64,000 nt of DNA, taken from contig NZ_FNNR01000003.1 in assembly GCF_900106835.1 (NCBI RefSeq), positions 320,381 through 384,380 on the forward strand, written 5' to 3'. Below the pieces are notes generated by a model. That model was not told the origin of the DNA, ran no database searches, and saw only the letters and a list, made by a program, of their open reading frames with translations. The position numbers and the translations under genes were made by a program. Positions 36,480-47,232 of the stretch are shown here, in pieces; position 1 is the first letter of the stretch, and the number at the start of each line of letters is the position of its first letter. The stretch comes from Arthrobacter sp. cf158. GTDB taxonomy: Bacteria > Actinomycetota > Actinomycetes > Actinomycetales > Micrococcaceae.

Positions 36480-37295
36480 CTAGTCCGTGACGAGGTGGCT
36501 CTCGAACCTGACAATGTTAGCAAACTCAGCGGGGTCCAAGCTGGCGCCACCCACAAGCAATCCATCAACATCCGTTTCAGACATGATGGCCGCAGCATTG
36601 TTGGCCTTGACCGAGCCGCCGTAGAGGAGGCGTGTCTTCGACGCGACGTCCTCATCAAAGAGATCCGCAAGTTCGGCGCGGATGGCGGCGCACATCTCCT
36701 GTGCATCCTCCGGGCCTGCCACCTCTCCGGTACCGATGGCCCACACGGGTTCGTAAGCGACCACGAGTTCGGCGGCCTGCTCGGCGGTGAGTCCTTCGAC
36801 GCCTGCGCGCAACTGCGCCAACGTGTGGTCCACATGGGTGCCGGCCTGTCGGATTTCCAAGCCCTCGCCAACGCACAGCACAGGAGTTACTCCATGACGG
36901 AAGCCTGCCTTGACCTTGGCGTTCAAGACCTCGTCCGACTCGTTGTGGATGGTGCGGCGCTCACTGTGCCCCACCAGGACGTATGCGCAGCCCAGCTTGT
37001 TGAGGAACTGGCCTGAGATGTCGCCGGTGTAGGCGCCGGAGTCGAATTGGGAAAGGTCCTGGCCGCCATAAACAACGTCCAGGTCATCGCCCTGCACCAA
37101 CGTCTGCACGCCGCGGAGATCCGTGAACGGCGGGAACACGGCCACCTCAACCCGCTTGTAATCGTGCTTGGCGTCGGACAAGGTCCACGCGAGCTTCTGC
37201 AGCAAGGTGATGCCCTGGACGTGATCCATGTTCATCTTCCAGTTGCCGGCGATGAAGGGCTTGCGGACAAAGTTGCCGTTGGCAGAGGTAGTCAC
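36480..37295 (-). CDS. tpiA: Triosephosphate isomerase
   Basis: A 271-residue TIM barrel with NWKMN (substrate Lys), LVGHSERR (catalytic His) and [11 protein letters not shown] (catalytic Glu with loop 6). It interconverts dihydroxyacetone phosphate and glyceraldehyde-3-phosphate. GTG start with TTGGAG five bases away. Confidence 0.96.
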   Translation of the reverse strand: MTTSANGNFVRKPFIAGNWKMNMDHVQGITLLQKLAWTLSDAKHDYKRVEVAVFPPFTDLRGVQTLVQGDDLDVVYGGQDLSQFDSGAYTGDISGQFLNKLGCAYVLVGHSERRTIHNESDEVLNAKVKAGFRHGVTPVLCVGEGLEIRQAGTHVDHTLAQLRAGVEGLTAEQAAELVVAYEPVWAIGTGEVAGPEDAQEMCAAIRAELADLFDEDVASKTRLLYGGSVKANNAAAIMSETDVDGLLVGGASLDPAEFANIVRFESHLVTD

Positions 37296-37327
37296 ATGAA
37301 CTCCAAAGAATGCGTTGAGATATGGAA

Positions 37328-37361
37328 CGGCCGGCAGGACGCCGTTGCGTCCTGCCGGCCG
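37328..37361 (-). terminator. Intercistronic hairpin between pgk and tpiA
   Basis: A perfect 14-bp GC-rich stem (37328-37341 with 37348-37361) and a 6-base loop lie ten bases after the pgk stop. No U-tract follows on the minus strand (TTCCATATC), so it may be a partial terminator or a processing or stability element within the operon. Confidence 0.6.
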
Positions 37362-37370
37362 GTTTGGTGC

Positions 37371-38597
37371 TTAGCGGTCCAGGACGCTCAGGCCGGGAAG
37401 TTCCTTGCCTTCAAGGTATTCCAAGCTGGCGCCGCCACCGGTGGAGATGTGGCCGAATTGTGAATCCTCGAAGCCGAGAGTCCGGACGGCAGCGGCAGAG
37501 TCGCCACCGCCCACCACCGTGAAGGCCACGGTGTCCGTCAGGGCCTGGGCGATGGCACGTGTGCCACTTGCGAAGGCCTCGAATTCAAAGACGCCCATGG
37601 GTCCGTTCCAGAAAACGGTCTTGGCCCCTTCGATCTGTGCTGCGAAGGCCGAGGCGGACTCCGGGCCGATATCAAGGCCAATGCCGGAAGCGCCGAAAGC
37701 ACTCTCTTCAATGGCGTCAGCCTTGACGACTTCGTGTTCGGCATCCGCTGCGAAGCGGCTGGCCACCACAACATCCGTGGGGATGACGAAGGACGTACCG
37801 GCGTCAGCGGCCCGTTTGAGATAATCCTGGACAACCGGGATCTGGTCCTCCTCAAGGAGGCTGCCGGCTACCTTGTGGCCCGCTGCCGCCAGGAAAGTGA
37901 ACAGCATGCCACCACCCACCAGGATGGTGTCTGCTTTGCCCAGCAGGTTGTCAATCACGGCCAGCTTGTCGGAGACCTTGGAACCGCCAAGGACCACAAC
38001 ATACGGACGCTGCGTGTCGGTGGTGAGCTTCCTGAGAACTTCTACCTCGGTGTGGACAAGGTCGCCCAGGTACGACGGGAGCCGGGTGGCGACGTCGTAA
38101 ACACTGGCGTGTTTACGGTGGACCGCGCCGAAAGCATCATCCACGAACGCGCCGTTGCTTCCCGTAAGGGCTACCAATTCGTCAGCGAAGGCACCACGCT
38201 GCGCGTCGTCCGTGCTTGTTTCGCGGGCATCGAAGCGCACGTTCTCCAGGACGAGTACTTGACCGTCCTGCAGGCCGGCCGCGAGCTCCTTGGCGGAGTC
38301 GCCGACAGTATCTGCGGCGAGTTCCACTGGGAAGTCAGCCAATTCAGCAAGGCGCGCAGCAGCAGGCTTCAGGGAGTACTTGTCTTCAGGAGCGCCCTTG
38401 GGGCGTCCGAGGTGTGCGGTAACGAGCACACGGGCACCGGCGTCCGAGAGCTTCTTGAGGACCGGGAGTGAGGCCTTAATGCGGCCGTCATCGGTCACTG
38501 TAGAGCCGTCGAGCGGCACATTCAGGTCACTTCTGACCAGAATGTACCGCCCGCGGACACCTTCAGCGATGAGTTCGTTGAGGGTGTGAGATGTCAT
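37371..38597 (-). CDS. pgk: Phosphoglycerate kinase
   Basis: A 408-residue enzyme with [10 protein letters not shown], the lower-lobe HLGRPKG and the nucleotide-loop GGGDSAAAV. It transfers phosphate from 1,3-bisphosphoglycerate to ADP. It lies nine bases after gap. No strong ribosome-binding site is visible; TAGGGT, beginning with the gap stop codon, lies six bases before the ATG and could be an internal promoter. Confidence 0.96.
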   Translation of the reverse strand: MTSHTLNELIAEGVRGRYILVRSDLNVPLDGSTVTDDGRIKASLPVLKKLSDAGARVLVTAHLGRPKGAPEDKYSLKPAAARLAELADFPVELAADTVGDSAKELAAGLQDGQVLVLENVRFDARETSTDDAQRGAFADELVALTGSNGAFVDDAFGAVHRKHASVYDVATRLPSYLGDLVHTEVEVLRKLTTDTQRPYVVVLGGSKVSDKLAVIDNLLGKADTILVGGGMLFTFLAAAGHKVAGSLLEEDQIPVVQDYLKRAADAGTSFVIPTDVVVASRFAADAEHEVVKADAIEESAFGASGIGLDIGPESASAFAAQIEGAKTVFWNGPMGVFEFEAFASGTRAIAQALTDTVAFTVVGGGDSAAAVRTLGFEDSQFGHISTGGGASLEYLEGKELPGLSVLDR

Positions 38598-38606
38598 GTG
38601 TCTACC

Positions 38607-39623
<1,017 letters not shown>

Positions 39624-39788
39624 TCAATCTCCTTGGTGCTCTTGCAAGCACGCCTAGTGAGTCGGATTTAGATATTTCCAACTAACAGACCCCGCACGTC
39701 TTTGGGCAGAGGTGATTATCAGATCGGAGGGCGACCAGCCACGTTGCTGAAGGCTAACCGCCTTCCGTGATCCATCTTACGTTTAACT

Positions 39789-39820
39789 AAGCCTGCCCCC
39801 GCAACTGCGGAGGCAGGCTT
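39789..39820. terminator. Terminator after the superoxide dismutase gene
   Basis: Nine-base arms (39789-39797 and 39812-39820) enclose a second 4-bp stem. On the minus strand the hairpin is followed by AGTTAAAC after a short TT. It lies 70 bases past the sod stop. Confidence 0.7.
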
Positions 39821-39889
39821 TCCAGCATTTGGCCCCAATTCACGCAAAAAGTGACTTTTGTTACATCGGCGTGAACCGGTGCTCACCAC

Positions 39890-40513
39890 CTAGAGGACGA
39901 TGAGGCCCGTGGCGTTGGCGCGAGCGGCTTCAAAGCGCTTGGCGACATCGGCCCAGTTGGCGATGTTCCAGAATGCCTTGACGTAGTCAGCCTTGACGTT
40001 GACGTAGTCCAGGTAGAAGGCGTGCTCCCACATGTCCAACATCAGCAGAGGGGTGGTGCCGACTGCAACGTTGCCCTGCTGATCGTAGAGCTGTTCGATG
40101 AGGAGATTGCCGCCGATGGGCTCGTAGGCAAGGAAGGCCCAGCCGGAACCCTGGAGGCCCAGCGCTGCTGCGCTGAACTGGGCGCGGAAGGCATCGAACG
40201 AACCGAAAGCGTCATCGATCGCAGCTGCGAGCTCGCCTTCGGGCTTGTCGCCACCATCCGGGGAAATGTTGTTCCAGAAGACGGAGTGGTTGATGTGACC
40301 ACCGGTGTGGAACGCAAGGTCCTTGGAGAGGCGGTTGATGTTGGCGAAATCACCCTGGTCGCGAGCTTCGGCCAGCTGCTTGAGCGCGTTGTTGGCGCCG
40401 GCAACGTAGGCCGCATGGTGCTTGCTGTGGTGCAGCTCCATGATCTTTGCCGAAATGTGCGGCTCGAGTGCTGCATAGTCGTAGCCGAGCTCGGGCAGAA
40501 CGTACTCTGTCAC
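39890..40513 (-). CDS. sodA: Superoxide dismutase (Fe/Mn type)
   Basis: A 207-residue Fe/Mn superoxide dismutase: [12 protein letters not shown] gives metal-binding His residues, [10 protein letters not shown] another, and [12 protein letters not shown] the Asp and His ligands. It detoxifies superoxide. GTG 40513 is chosen because GGAGGA lies five bases before it; an ATG at 40525 would overlap that site. Mn or Fe preference was not resolved. Monocistronic. Confidence 0.93.
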   Translation of the reverse strand: MTEYVLPELGYDYAALEPHISAKIMELHHSKHHAAYVAGANNALKQLAEARDQGDFANINRLSKDLAFHTGGHINHSVFWNNISPDGGDKPEGELAAAIDDAFGSFDAFRAQFSAAALGLQGSGWAFLAYEPIGGNLLIEQLYDQQGNVAVGTTPLLMLDMWEHAFYLDYVNVKADYVKAFWNIANWADVAKRFEAARANATGLIVL

Positions 40514-40687
40514 GAAATCCTCCAATGTAATGGACTGAAGTCCGGTTTGGTAACTCTCGTTATTTCATCCGACCAGCGGGCCAGCCGGAAATCCTTGGCG
40601 AAGAAACCTGCTCTTGCCGCCACCGGGAATAACCCGCGGTGGCCTCAGAGTATTTCCTCCGCACTTTTTCGATTCTATGGGTGCGGA

Positions 40688-41668
40688 CTACTCGTCCATC
40701 ATTTCCGGAGTCACATTTGCCTCGGTGCCCGGGATGCCCAAATCCAAGGCCCGTTTGTCCGCCATTGCCAGCAGGCGGCGAATACGGCCCGCGATGGCGT
40801 CCTTGGTCATGGGTGGATCGGCAAGCCGGCCCAACTCGTCCAGGCTTGCCTGCTTGTGGGCTACGCGCAACGCACCTGCGTATTTGAGGTGGTCCGGTAC
40901 GTCGTCGCCCAGGATCTCCAAAGCCCGGTCAACCCTTGCCCCCGCTGCCACCGCGGCTTGGGCTGAGCGGCGCAGATTGGCGTCATCGAAGTTTGCGAGC
41001 CTGTTGGCGGTGGCCCGGACTTCCTTTCGCATGCGACGTTCCTCCCAGACCATCAGAGCGTCATGGGCGCCCATGCGCGTCAACAGGGCGGCGATGGTGT
41101 CACCGTCCCGGATGACCACGCGGTCCACACCACGGACCTCGCGCGCCTTTGCCTGGATGCCGAGGCGACGGGCAGCTCCCACCAGCGCCAAGGCCGATTC
41201 AGGGCCGGGGCAGGTGACTTCGAGCGAGGACGAACGTCCAGGCTCGGTCAGGGAACCGTGGGCGAGGAACGCCCCGCGCCAGACTGCCTCTGCGTCTGCT
41301 GCCGAACCATTGACCACCACCGAAGGCAAGCCCCGGACAGGGCGCCCGCGTCCGTCCAGCAATCCCGTCTGGCGGGCCAGGGCCTCGCCATCCCGCACCA
41401 CCCGGACTACGTAGCGGCTCCCCCGACGCAAGCCGCCGCCGGAAACCACAATGATCTCGCTCTGGTGTCCGTAGACTTCTGCGATTGCTGCTCGAAGACG
41501 ACGTGCCGTGGAGGCAAGATCGACTTCGGCTTCAATGACGATTCGTCCTGAAATAATGTGCAAGCCGCCCGCAAAGCGCAGCATTGCTGAAACCTCAGCC
41601 TTGCGGACTGAGGATTTCTTGATGTCCAGCCGGGACAGTTCGTCCTTGACCGACGCAGTAAGTGCCAT
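40688..41668 (-). CDS. whiA: DNA-binding protein WhiA
   Basis: A 326-residue WhiA protein: two LAGLIDADG-like homing-endonuclease-fold regions in the N-terminal half (RFAGGL and [10 protein letters not shown]) and a C-terminal helix-turn-helix ([21 protein letters not shown]). In Streptomyces it controls sporulation septation; here it is a conserved growth or division regulator. It follows yvcK by nine bases. Confidence 0.94.
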   Translation of the reverse strand: MALTASVKDELSRLDIKKSSVRKAEVSAMLRFAGGLHIISGRIVIEAEVDLASTARRLRAAIAEVYGHQSEIIVVSGGGLRRGSRYVVRVVRDGEALARQTGLLDGRGRPVRGLPSVVVNGSAADAEAVWRGAFLAHGSLTEPGRSSSLEVTCPGPESALALVGAARRLGIQAKAREVRGVDRVVIRDGDTIAALLTRMGAHDALMVWEERRMRKEVRATANRLANFDDANLRRSAQAAVAAGARVDRALEILGDDVPDHLKYAGALRVAHKQASLDELGRLADPPMTKDAIAGRIRRLLAMADKRALDLGIPGTEANVTPEMMDE

Positions 41669-41677
41669 CGCGTGTTC

Positions 41678-42694
41678 CTAACTGTTCCCGAAAATATCGT
41701 GGTACGCCGCTGCCAGCAGCAGGGGATCATGGACGGGGCGGCGCCTCGACGCCCCTACTCTACCCAACACCACTTCAGCACCGATCATCCCCGCAGCCTT
41801 CTCGAAAGCCCTGAGATCCTGGATCGCAGCGGGATCGGCAAGGACCACGTCCACACTGAACTCAGGCGCGTAGCGGCGCAGGACATCCAGATGGTCGGCC
41901 GCCGACATGCCTGAGGTTTCCTTGGTTTCCACATCAAGGTTCATGGTGAGGCACCGCTTGGCAGCGGTGTCACCCAGGGCTTGCCGCAGCTCGGGAAGAA
42001 GTAAATGTGGCAGCACGGACGTGTACCAGGATCCGGGCCCCAGGATGACCCAATCGGCCAATTCGATGGCTGTCAACGCTTCAGTGCAGGCAGGGGCGTC
42101 TTCGGGCAGGAGCCGGACATCCTCCAGCTTCCCCGCCACTGCGCACTTTGCCTGCCCCCGGACGGTCTGCAACTGCTGGCCGCCGCCAGGCAACTCGACG
42201 TGCGCCTGACCTTCGATGGTGAGAGGAACGCTGGACATGGGCAGCACCTGACCCCGTGCGCCCAACAACGCGCCGGCCCATTTCAGGCCGGCGACGGTGT
42301 CGCCCAGGAGCTCCCACAGCGTAACGATCAGCAAGTTGCCCATGGCGTGGTGGTCCAGGGATCCACCTTTGGCCGTCCCGGCGTCGAAGCGGTGCTGCAT
42401 CACATCACGCCAGGTCCGGCCCCAGTCGGTGTCGTCACACAGGGCACTCAACGCCATCCGCAGGTCTCCTGGCGGGAGGACGCCGTACTCGTCCCTGAGA
42501 CGCCCGGAAGAACCGCCGTCGTCCGCTACTGTGACGATTGCCGTCAGCTCCGAAGTGAGCAGCCGCAGGGCAGAAAGCGAAGCTGCCAGCCCGTGCCCGC
42601 CGCCCAGGGCAACCACCGAGGGGCTCTTCTCTTGCTGACTGCCAGGGACGCCCTTGGGCGGGATCAGCGGCAACGGTCCCGTGAGGACGCCCAC
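41678..42694 (-). CDS. yvcK: Gluconeogenesis factor YvcK/CuvA (CofD-like)
   Basis: A 338-residue CofD-like protein with VVALGGGHGLAASLSALR near residue 27 and VADDGGSSGRLR. The family binds UDP-sugars and affects cell-wall precursor supply. GTG start overlapping the rapZ stop by one base (TAGTG). Part of the conserved uvrC-rapZ-yvcK-whiA block. Confidence 0.92.
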   Translation of the reverse strand: MGVLTGPLPLIPPKGVPGSQQEKSPSVVALGGGHGLAASLSALRLLTSELTAIVTVADDGGSSGRLRDEYGVLPPGDLRMALSALCDDTDWGRTWRDVMQHRFDAGTAKGGSLDHHAMGNLLIVTLWELLGDTVAGLKWAGALLGARGQVLPMSSVPLTIEGQAHVELPGGGQQLQTVRGQAKCAVAGKLEDVRLLPEDAPACTEALTAIELADWVILGPGSWYTSVLPHLLLPELRQALGDTAAKRCLTMNLDVETKETSGMSAADHLDVLRRYAPEFSVDVVLADPAAIQDLRAFEKAAGMIGAEVVLGRVGASRRRPVHDPLLLAAAYHDIFGNS

Positions 42695-43617
42695 TACTCG
42701 CGTCCCAGGTCTCGGTGGGTGGTGGTCACGGTGACACGCGGGTACTGCGCCAGGCGCTTGGAGAGTTCGACGGCGACAGCCACCGATCGGTGTTTTCCGC
42801 CAGTGCAGCCAACAGCCAGTGTTGCGTAGTGCTTGTTTTCCTGGCGGTAGCCGTCCAGTACGGGCTCCAGAGCCCGGACATACCGGTCCACGAATTCGTG
42901 CACGCCGTTGGCGCCGAGCACGTAGTCACTGACGTCTTCGTCCAGCCCCGTATGCGGCCGTAGTTTGGGGACCCAGTGCGGGTTGGGAATGAAGCGGGCG
43001 TCGGCCACGAAGTTGGCATCCACCGGTAGTCCGTATTTGAACCCAAAGCTCATCACGTTGAGGCGGAGCGTTACAGGACCTGTGTCGCTGAACAGTTCAG
43101 TGATGGCCGTGGCAAGGCCGTGGACGTTGAAGTCCGAGGTGTCCAGGACGACGTCGGCGTGTTCGCGCAGCTCCCGCAGGACCTCACGCTCGATCCCAAT
43201 GCCATCAAGGATCCTGCCCCCACCCTGCAACGGGTGTGGGCGGCGACCCTGCTCGAACCGGCGAACCAGGACGTCGTCGTTGGCGTCCAGGAAAAGCACC
43301 CGGAAGGTGATTCCGCTGGCGCTGAGGGCTCCCAGGGCCGTCTGGATATCGGTGAAGAGGTCCTTGCTGCGGACGTCCACCACCACGGCAAGTTTGGGGA
43401 TTGATTTCGGAGCATGCGACACGATTTCAGCCAGGGTGCCCAGCATTTGCGGCGGGAGGTTATCCACGACGTACCAGCCGTGGTCCTCCAGTGCATCAGA
43501 GGCCGTGCTGCGCCCTGCCCCCGACATGCCGGTCACGACCAGCAGTTCCGCCTCCGGTGGCTTGACGGGCGTGAGGCCGTCCTGCTCCGTGCCGGACCCT
43601 GCCGTTGCCTCTTCCAT
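42694..43617 (-). CDS. rapZ: RapZ-family nucleotide-binding protein (YvcJ)
   Basis: A 307-residue P-loop protein. The Walker A reads GMSGAGRST with Arg instead of Lys, as in mycobacterial homologs. DNLPPQML and the C-terminal VGCTGGKHRSVAVAVEL complete the family pattern. E. coli RapZ guides a small RNA to RNase E, but the role in actinobacteria is unknown. ATG 43617 has GGGG seven bases upstream. Confidence 0.9.
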   Translation of the reverse strand: MEEATAGSGTEQDGLTPVKPPEAELLVVTGMSGAGRSTASDALEDHGWYVVDNLPPQMLGTLAEIVSHAPKSIPKLAVVVDVRSKDLFTDIQTALGALSASGITFRVLFLDANDDVLVRRFEQGRRPHPLQGGGRILDGIGIEREVLRELREHADVVLDTSDFNVHGLATAITELFSDTGPVTLRLNVMSFGFKYGLPVDANFVADARFIPNPHWVPKLRPHTGLDEDVSDYVLGANGVHEFVDRYVRALEPVLDGYRQENKHYATLAVGCTGGKHRSVAVAVELSKRLAQYPRVTVTTTHRDLGRE

Positions 43618-43669
43618 CAAGTGTCCCCGTTTCGTTCGGAATGGTCATTACAGCAAGTTCTTACCCTAG

Positions 43670-45685
43670 CTAAGATTCAAGGATTTCGCCGGTGGTCATA
43701 TTGACAGCGGGAACCGTTTCTCCAGCGTCATCCGTGGTACCGAGGTGCTGGACCACGGCAGCGGCCAACGCTGGCCCGATTCCCTTGGCGGACGTGAGTT
43801 CTTCCACAGACGCTGCCTTGATCTTCTTCAGCGAACCAAAGTGCGCCACCAGGGCCTTGCGCTTGGCTTCCCCCAAACCCGGTACACCGTCCAAGGCCGA
43901 GACCGTCATGGCCTTTCCGCGCTTCTGCCGGTGGAACGTGATGGCGAAGCGGTGGGCTTCGTCGCGAATCCGCTGCAGGAGATACAGGCCTTGCGATGTC
44001 CTGGGCAAAATGACGGGGAAATCGCTGTCGGGAAGCCAGACCTCCTCCAGCCGTTTGGCGAGGCCCACGACATAAACGTCGTCGATTCCCAGCGCCGCCA
44101 GGGCGCGGGCAGCAGCATTGACCTGCGGTTGGCCACCGTCCACCACCACCAGGTTTGGCGGATAGGCGAACTTCGCCTTGGGTGCCGGCATGGAAGGGTC
44201 CGACGTCGGCGCGTCACCCGCGCTCCGGGCCCCGGCTCGCGTCGGATTGACGATCTCGCCCGAGACGACGGGGACCTGGGCGGCCTTGTCTGTGAGGTAG
44301 TGCCGGAACCTACGCGTCAGGACGTCGTGCATGGCCGCGGTGTCATCGGCCGCAGCCGGGCCCGTAATGGAGAACTTGCGGTAATCGGACTTCTTCGGGA
44401 GTCCGTCTTCCACCACCACCATGGATGCCACCACGTTGGTGCCTTGGACGTGGGAAATATCAAAGCATTCGATGCGAAGCAGCGGCACCGGAATTTCCAA
44501 AGCTTCCTGTAGCTCCTGGAGTGCCACGGAACGGACGGTGATGTCTCCGGCGCGGCGCGTCTTGTGCAGTTTGAGGGCTTGCTCGGCGTTTTCGCGGACA
44601 GTGGACATGAGCGCTGCCTTGTCACCGCGCTGCGGTACGCGGATATCCACCTTGGCGCCGCGGAGTCCCCCTAACCACTCGCTGAGTTCGGCGTGGTTGC
44701 TCGGGTTTTCCGGTACCAGGACTTCCCGTGGGATCCGGCCCTGGACTTCGCTGTCTTCACCGTAGACCTGTTGCAGCAAGTGTTCGATGAGTTCCGGCGT
44801 GGTGGCGTCCTCCACCTTTTCCACAACCCAGCCACGCTGGCCCCGGACGCGGCCACCGCGTACATGGAAGACCTGCACGGAGGCTTCCAATTCGTCGTCA
44901 TGCAGGGCGAAGACGTCTGCATCGGTGTCCTCGGCGAGGACCACGGCGTTGCGTTCAAAGACCTTCCGCAAAGCAATGATGTCGTCCCTGAGGCCGGCTG
45001 CGCGTTCATAATCGAGATCGGCTACCGCTGCCGCCATGTCCTTTTCAAGCCGGCTGATGAACCGTTTGGCTTCGCCACCCATGAAGGAACAGAAATCCTC
45101 CGCAAGGTCCCGGTGTTCATCCGGAGTGACACGGCCAACGCAAGGGGCCGAGCATTTGTCGATGTATCCCAGGAGGCAGGGCCGTCCGCTGGATTCCGCG
45201 CGCTTGAAAACGCCCGCACTGCAACTCCGTACCGGGAAAACCCGCAGCAGGGTATCCATCGTCTCGCGGATGGCGCCAGCTGTGTACGGGCCGAAGTACC
45301 GCGTGCCCTTCCTGCGTTCGCCGCGCATGACCTGAACGCGGGGAAATTTCTCCGCCATGGTGACAGCGAGGTAGGGGTAGGTCTTGTCGTCGCGAAACAC
45401 AACATTGAATCGCGGTTTGAATTCCTTGATCCACGTGTATTCCAACTGCAGCGATTCCAGCTCGCTGCCCACCATGGTCCACTCGACACTGCTGGCTGCG
45501 TGGACCATTGCGTGCGTTTTGGGAAGCAGCCCAGCCGGGTTGGCGAAATATGAGTTCAGCCTGGAGCGAAGGTTTTTTGCCTTGCCCACATAGATGACCC
45601 GGCCATGGGGGTCGCGGAAACGATAGACGCCCGGGGTGGTGGGAATTTCACCCGTTTGGGGCCGGTAACTTGCTGGATCTGCCAC
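43670..45685 (-). CDS. uvrC: Excinuclease ABC subunit C
   Basis: A 671-residue UvrC. The N-terminal GIY-YIG nuclease (TPGVYRFRD ... [13 protein letters not shown]) makes the 3-prime incision, the UVR motif region lies near residue 210, and the C-terminal half has the RNase H-like domain ([25 protein letters not shown]) and helix-hairpin-helix repeats ([15 protein letters not shown]). GTG start preceded by TAGACT with a six-base gap, predicted leaderless. Confidence 0.96.
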   Translation of the reverse strand: MADPASYRPQTGEIPTTPGVYRFRDPHGRVIYVGKAKNLRSRLNSYFANPAGLLPKTHAMVHAASSVEWTMVGSELESLQLEYTWIKEFKPRFNVVFRDDKTYPYLAVTMAEKFPRVQVMRGERRKGTRYFGPYTAGAIRETMDTLLRVFPVRSCSAGVFKRAESSGRPCLLGYIDKCSAPCVGRVTPDEHRDLAEDFCSFMGGEAKRFISRLEKDMAAAVADLDYERAAGLRDDIIALRKVFERNAVVLAEDTDADVFALHDDELEASVQVFHVRGGRVRGQRGWVVEKVEDATTPELIEHLLQQVYGEDSEVQGRIPREVLVPENPSNHAELSEWLGGLRGAKVDIRVPQRGDKAALMSTVRENAEQALKLHKTRRAGDITVRSVALQELQEALEIPVPLLRIECFDISHVQGTNVVASMVVVEDGLPKKSDYRKFSITGPAAADDTAAMHDVLTRRFRHYLTDKAAQVPVVSGEIVNPTRAGARSAGDAPTSDPSMPAPKAKFAYPPNLVVVDGGQPQVNAAARALAALGIDDVYVVGLAKRLEEVWLPDSDFPVILPRTSQGLYLLQRIRDEAHRFAITFHRQKRGKAMTVSALDGVPGLGEAKRKALVAHFGSLKKIKAASVEELTSAKGIGPALAAAVVQHLGTTDDAGETVPAVNMTTGEILES

Positions 45686-45691
45686 GTTCCC

Positions 45692-45697
45692 AGTCTA
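45692..45697 (-). promoter_or_regulatory. -10 element of uvrC
   Basis: Minus-strand TAGACT six bases before the GTG at 45685. The intervening GGGAAC could be read as a ribosome-binding site but lies too close to the start. Confidence 0.5.
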
Positions 45698-45748
45698 GTG
45701 AACCGGACAGACACCCAACGCCACACCACTGCAGACGACGCTGAACGC

Positions 45749-46417
45749 CTAGTCCACCGACTTGCTCTGGTTGTAGCTGCTGGACCGTTCCTGACCACTG
45801 AGCACTGCAATGGCGTCCATGATCTTGTCTGTGACCTCACGGCGCGCGGGCAATGAATGATCCGGCCCGGTCTTATCAAAGTAAAGCGGCTCGCCGACCT
45901 TCATGGTGAAGTGCTGGGGGCGTACGGCATTCTTGTCCGCTGGCTGCAGCTTCTCGGTGCCGATCAGTCCCACGGGGATCACGGGCGCACCAGTGGTCAG
46001 GGCAAGCCACCCCACGCCGGTGCGTCCACGGTAGAGGATCCCGTCCCGTGAGCGGGTGCCCTCAGGGTAGATACCGATGCCCTTGCCCGCTTCGAGGATG
46101 TCCAGCAGGGTCTTGAGCGCCTGCACACTGGCTGCCTGCTCCCCACGCTCCACAGGAATGGAGCCCACTGCCTCAAAGAAGGACTTCATCACGGCGCCCT
46201 TGACGCCCTTGGTGGTGAAGTACTCGGCCTTGGCGAAGAAAGCCACCGGGCGGGGCATCAATGCCTGAACAATCACGCTGTCCAAAAAGGACAGGTGGTT
46301 GGGGGCAACAATGAAAGGCCCGTCCTTGGGGACGTTCTCCAGGCCAATGACGGTGGGACGGCATGTGGAGGAGATCAGGCCTCGGGTAGTCCATCGGATC
46401 GCATCAAAGACTGCCAT
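45749..46417 (-). CDS. 1-acyl-sn-glycerol-3-phosphate acyltransferase (PlsC family)
   Basis: A 222-residue acyltransferase with the catalytic NHLSFLD (HX4D) motif and PEGTRSRDG acyl-acceptor motif. It probably acylates lysophosphatidic acid in membrane lipid synthesis. Its start overlaps the HAD phosphatase end by 14 bases, so the two form a coupled pair. Confidence 0.9.
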   Translation of the reverse strand: MAVFDAIRWTTRGLISSTCRPTVIGLENVPKDGPFIVAPNHLSFLDSVIVQALMPRPVAFFAKAEYFTTKGVKGAVMKSFFEAVGSIPVERGEQAASVQALKTLLDILEAGKGIGIYPEGTRSRDGILYRGRTGVGWLALTTGAPVIPVGLIGTEKLQPADKNAVRPQHFTMKVGEPLYFDKTGPDHSLPARREVTDKIMDAIAVLSGQERSSSYNQSKSVD

Positions 46418-47120
46418 CGTTTTGTACCTCGCTCAGGGCTGCCGTGCGGACAGCGTCAAGTTCTTCAATTTTGGTGCGCAGCTCACCTGTGGTTGACACA
46501 ACGGCGACTGCTCCGGCTTCTTCGAGTTCACCATCCGGCGCGAACCCCCAGGTGACGCCGATGCAGTCCAGCCCGTTCGCCATGGCGCCCGCGACGTCCT
46601 GGTGCCGGTCCCCCACCATCACGGCCGGTTGGGAATGGAGGTCTGCGAGTGCAGCACCCACGATCTCTACTTTCCCCGACGCAGTATTGGCCCCCAGGGA
46701 TTCGTCATCAGCCGCTCCACGGATGGAGACAAAGAAATCGGCGATCCCATGGTGCTCCAGGACCAGGCACGCTATGGACTGGGGCTTCTGGGTAGCAACT
46801 GCCACAGGCCGGCCGGATTCAGCAAAGAATTCCAGGAGCTCGTAGATTCCCGGATACAACGTGCTTTGGCCGATACCCGTTTCCTTGTAATGGCACCGAT
46901 ACCGCTCAATGGTTTCATCCACCAATTCGCTGGGGACGTTCGCCAAATGCAGCAGCGAATCACTGAGCTTGGGACCCACCATGGAATTCAGGACGGATTG
47001 TTCCGGGACCGGGAGATCCATTTCCCGGAGAGCCGCGGAAATGCCTCCCGTGATACCGCCTGCTGGATCGACAAGGGTGCCGTCCAGATCGAATATTACG
47101 GGCACCGTTGTTTGAGTCAC
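46404..47120 (-). CDS. HAD superfamily hydrolase (phosphoglycolate phosphatase-like)
   Basis: A 238-residue HAD protein with motif I FDLDGTLVD near the N-terminus, a helical cap, VATQKPQS (motif II region) and VGDRHQDVAGA (motif IV). It matches PGP/Gph-like phosphatases; the substrate is unknown. GTG start. Coupled to the downstream acyltransferase, so a role in phosphate ester or lipid turnover is possible. Confidence 0.87.
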   Translation of the reverse strand: MTQTTVPVIFDLDGTLVDPAGGITGGISAALREMDLPVPEQSVLNSMVGPKLSDSLLHLANVPSELVDETIERYRCHYKETGIGQSTLYPGIYELLEFFAESGRPVAVATQKPQSIACLVLEHHGIADFFVSIRGAADDESLGANTASGKVEIVGAALADLHSQPAVMVGDRHQDVAGAMANGLDCIGVTWGFAPDGELEEAGAVAVVSTTGELRTKIEELDAVRTAALSEVQNDGSL

Positions 47121-47137
47121 CGGGTTAGTTTCTCACG

Positions 47138-47172
47138 AGTAGCGGCATGCCTGAAACTCGCATGCCGCTACT
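47138..47172. repeat. Perfect 13-bp inverted repeat between uvrA and the HAD gene
   Basis: Arms 47138-47150 and 47160-47172 with a 9-base loop; each arm ends in GCATGC next to the loop. It follows the uvrA stop by about 60 bases but no U-run is present on either strand, so it is only a possible terminator. Confidence 0.55.
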
Positions 47173-47232
47173 GGAATACTTCCAGGGTCTCGGAGATATT
47201 CCCTCGACGGTCTTTTGGCTGCCTTGCGGCAG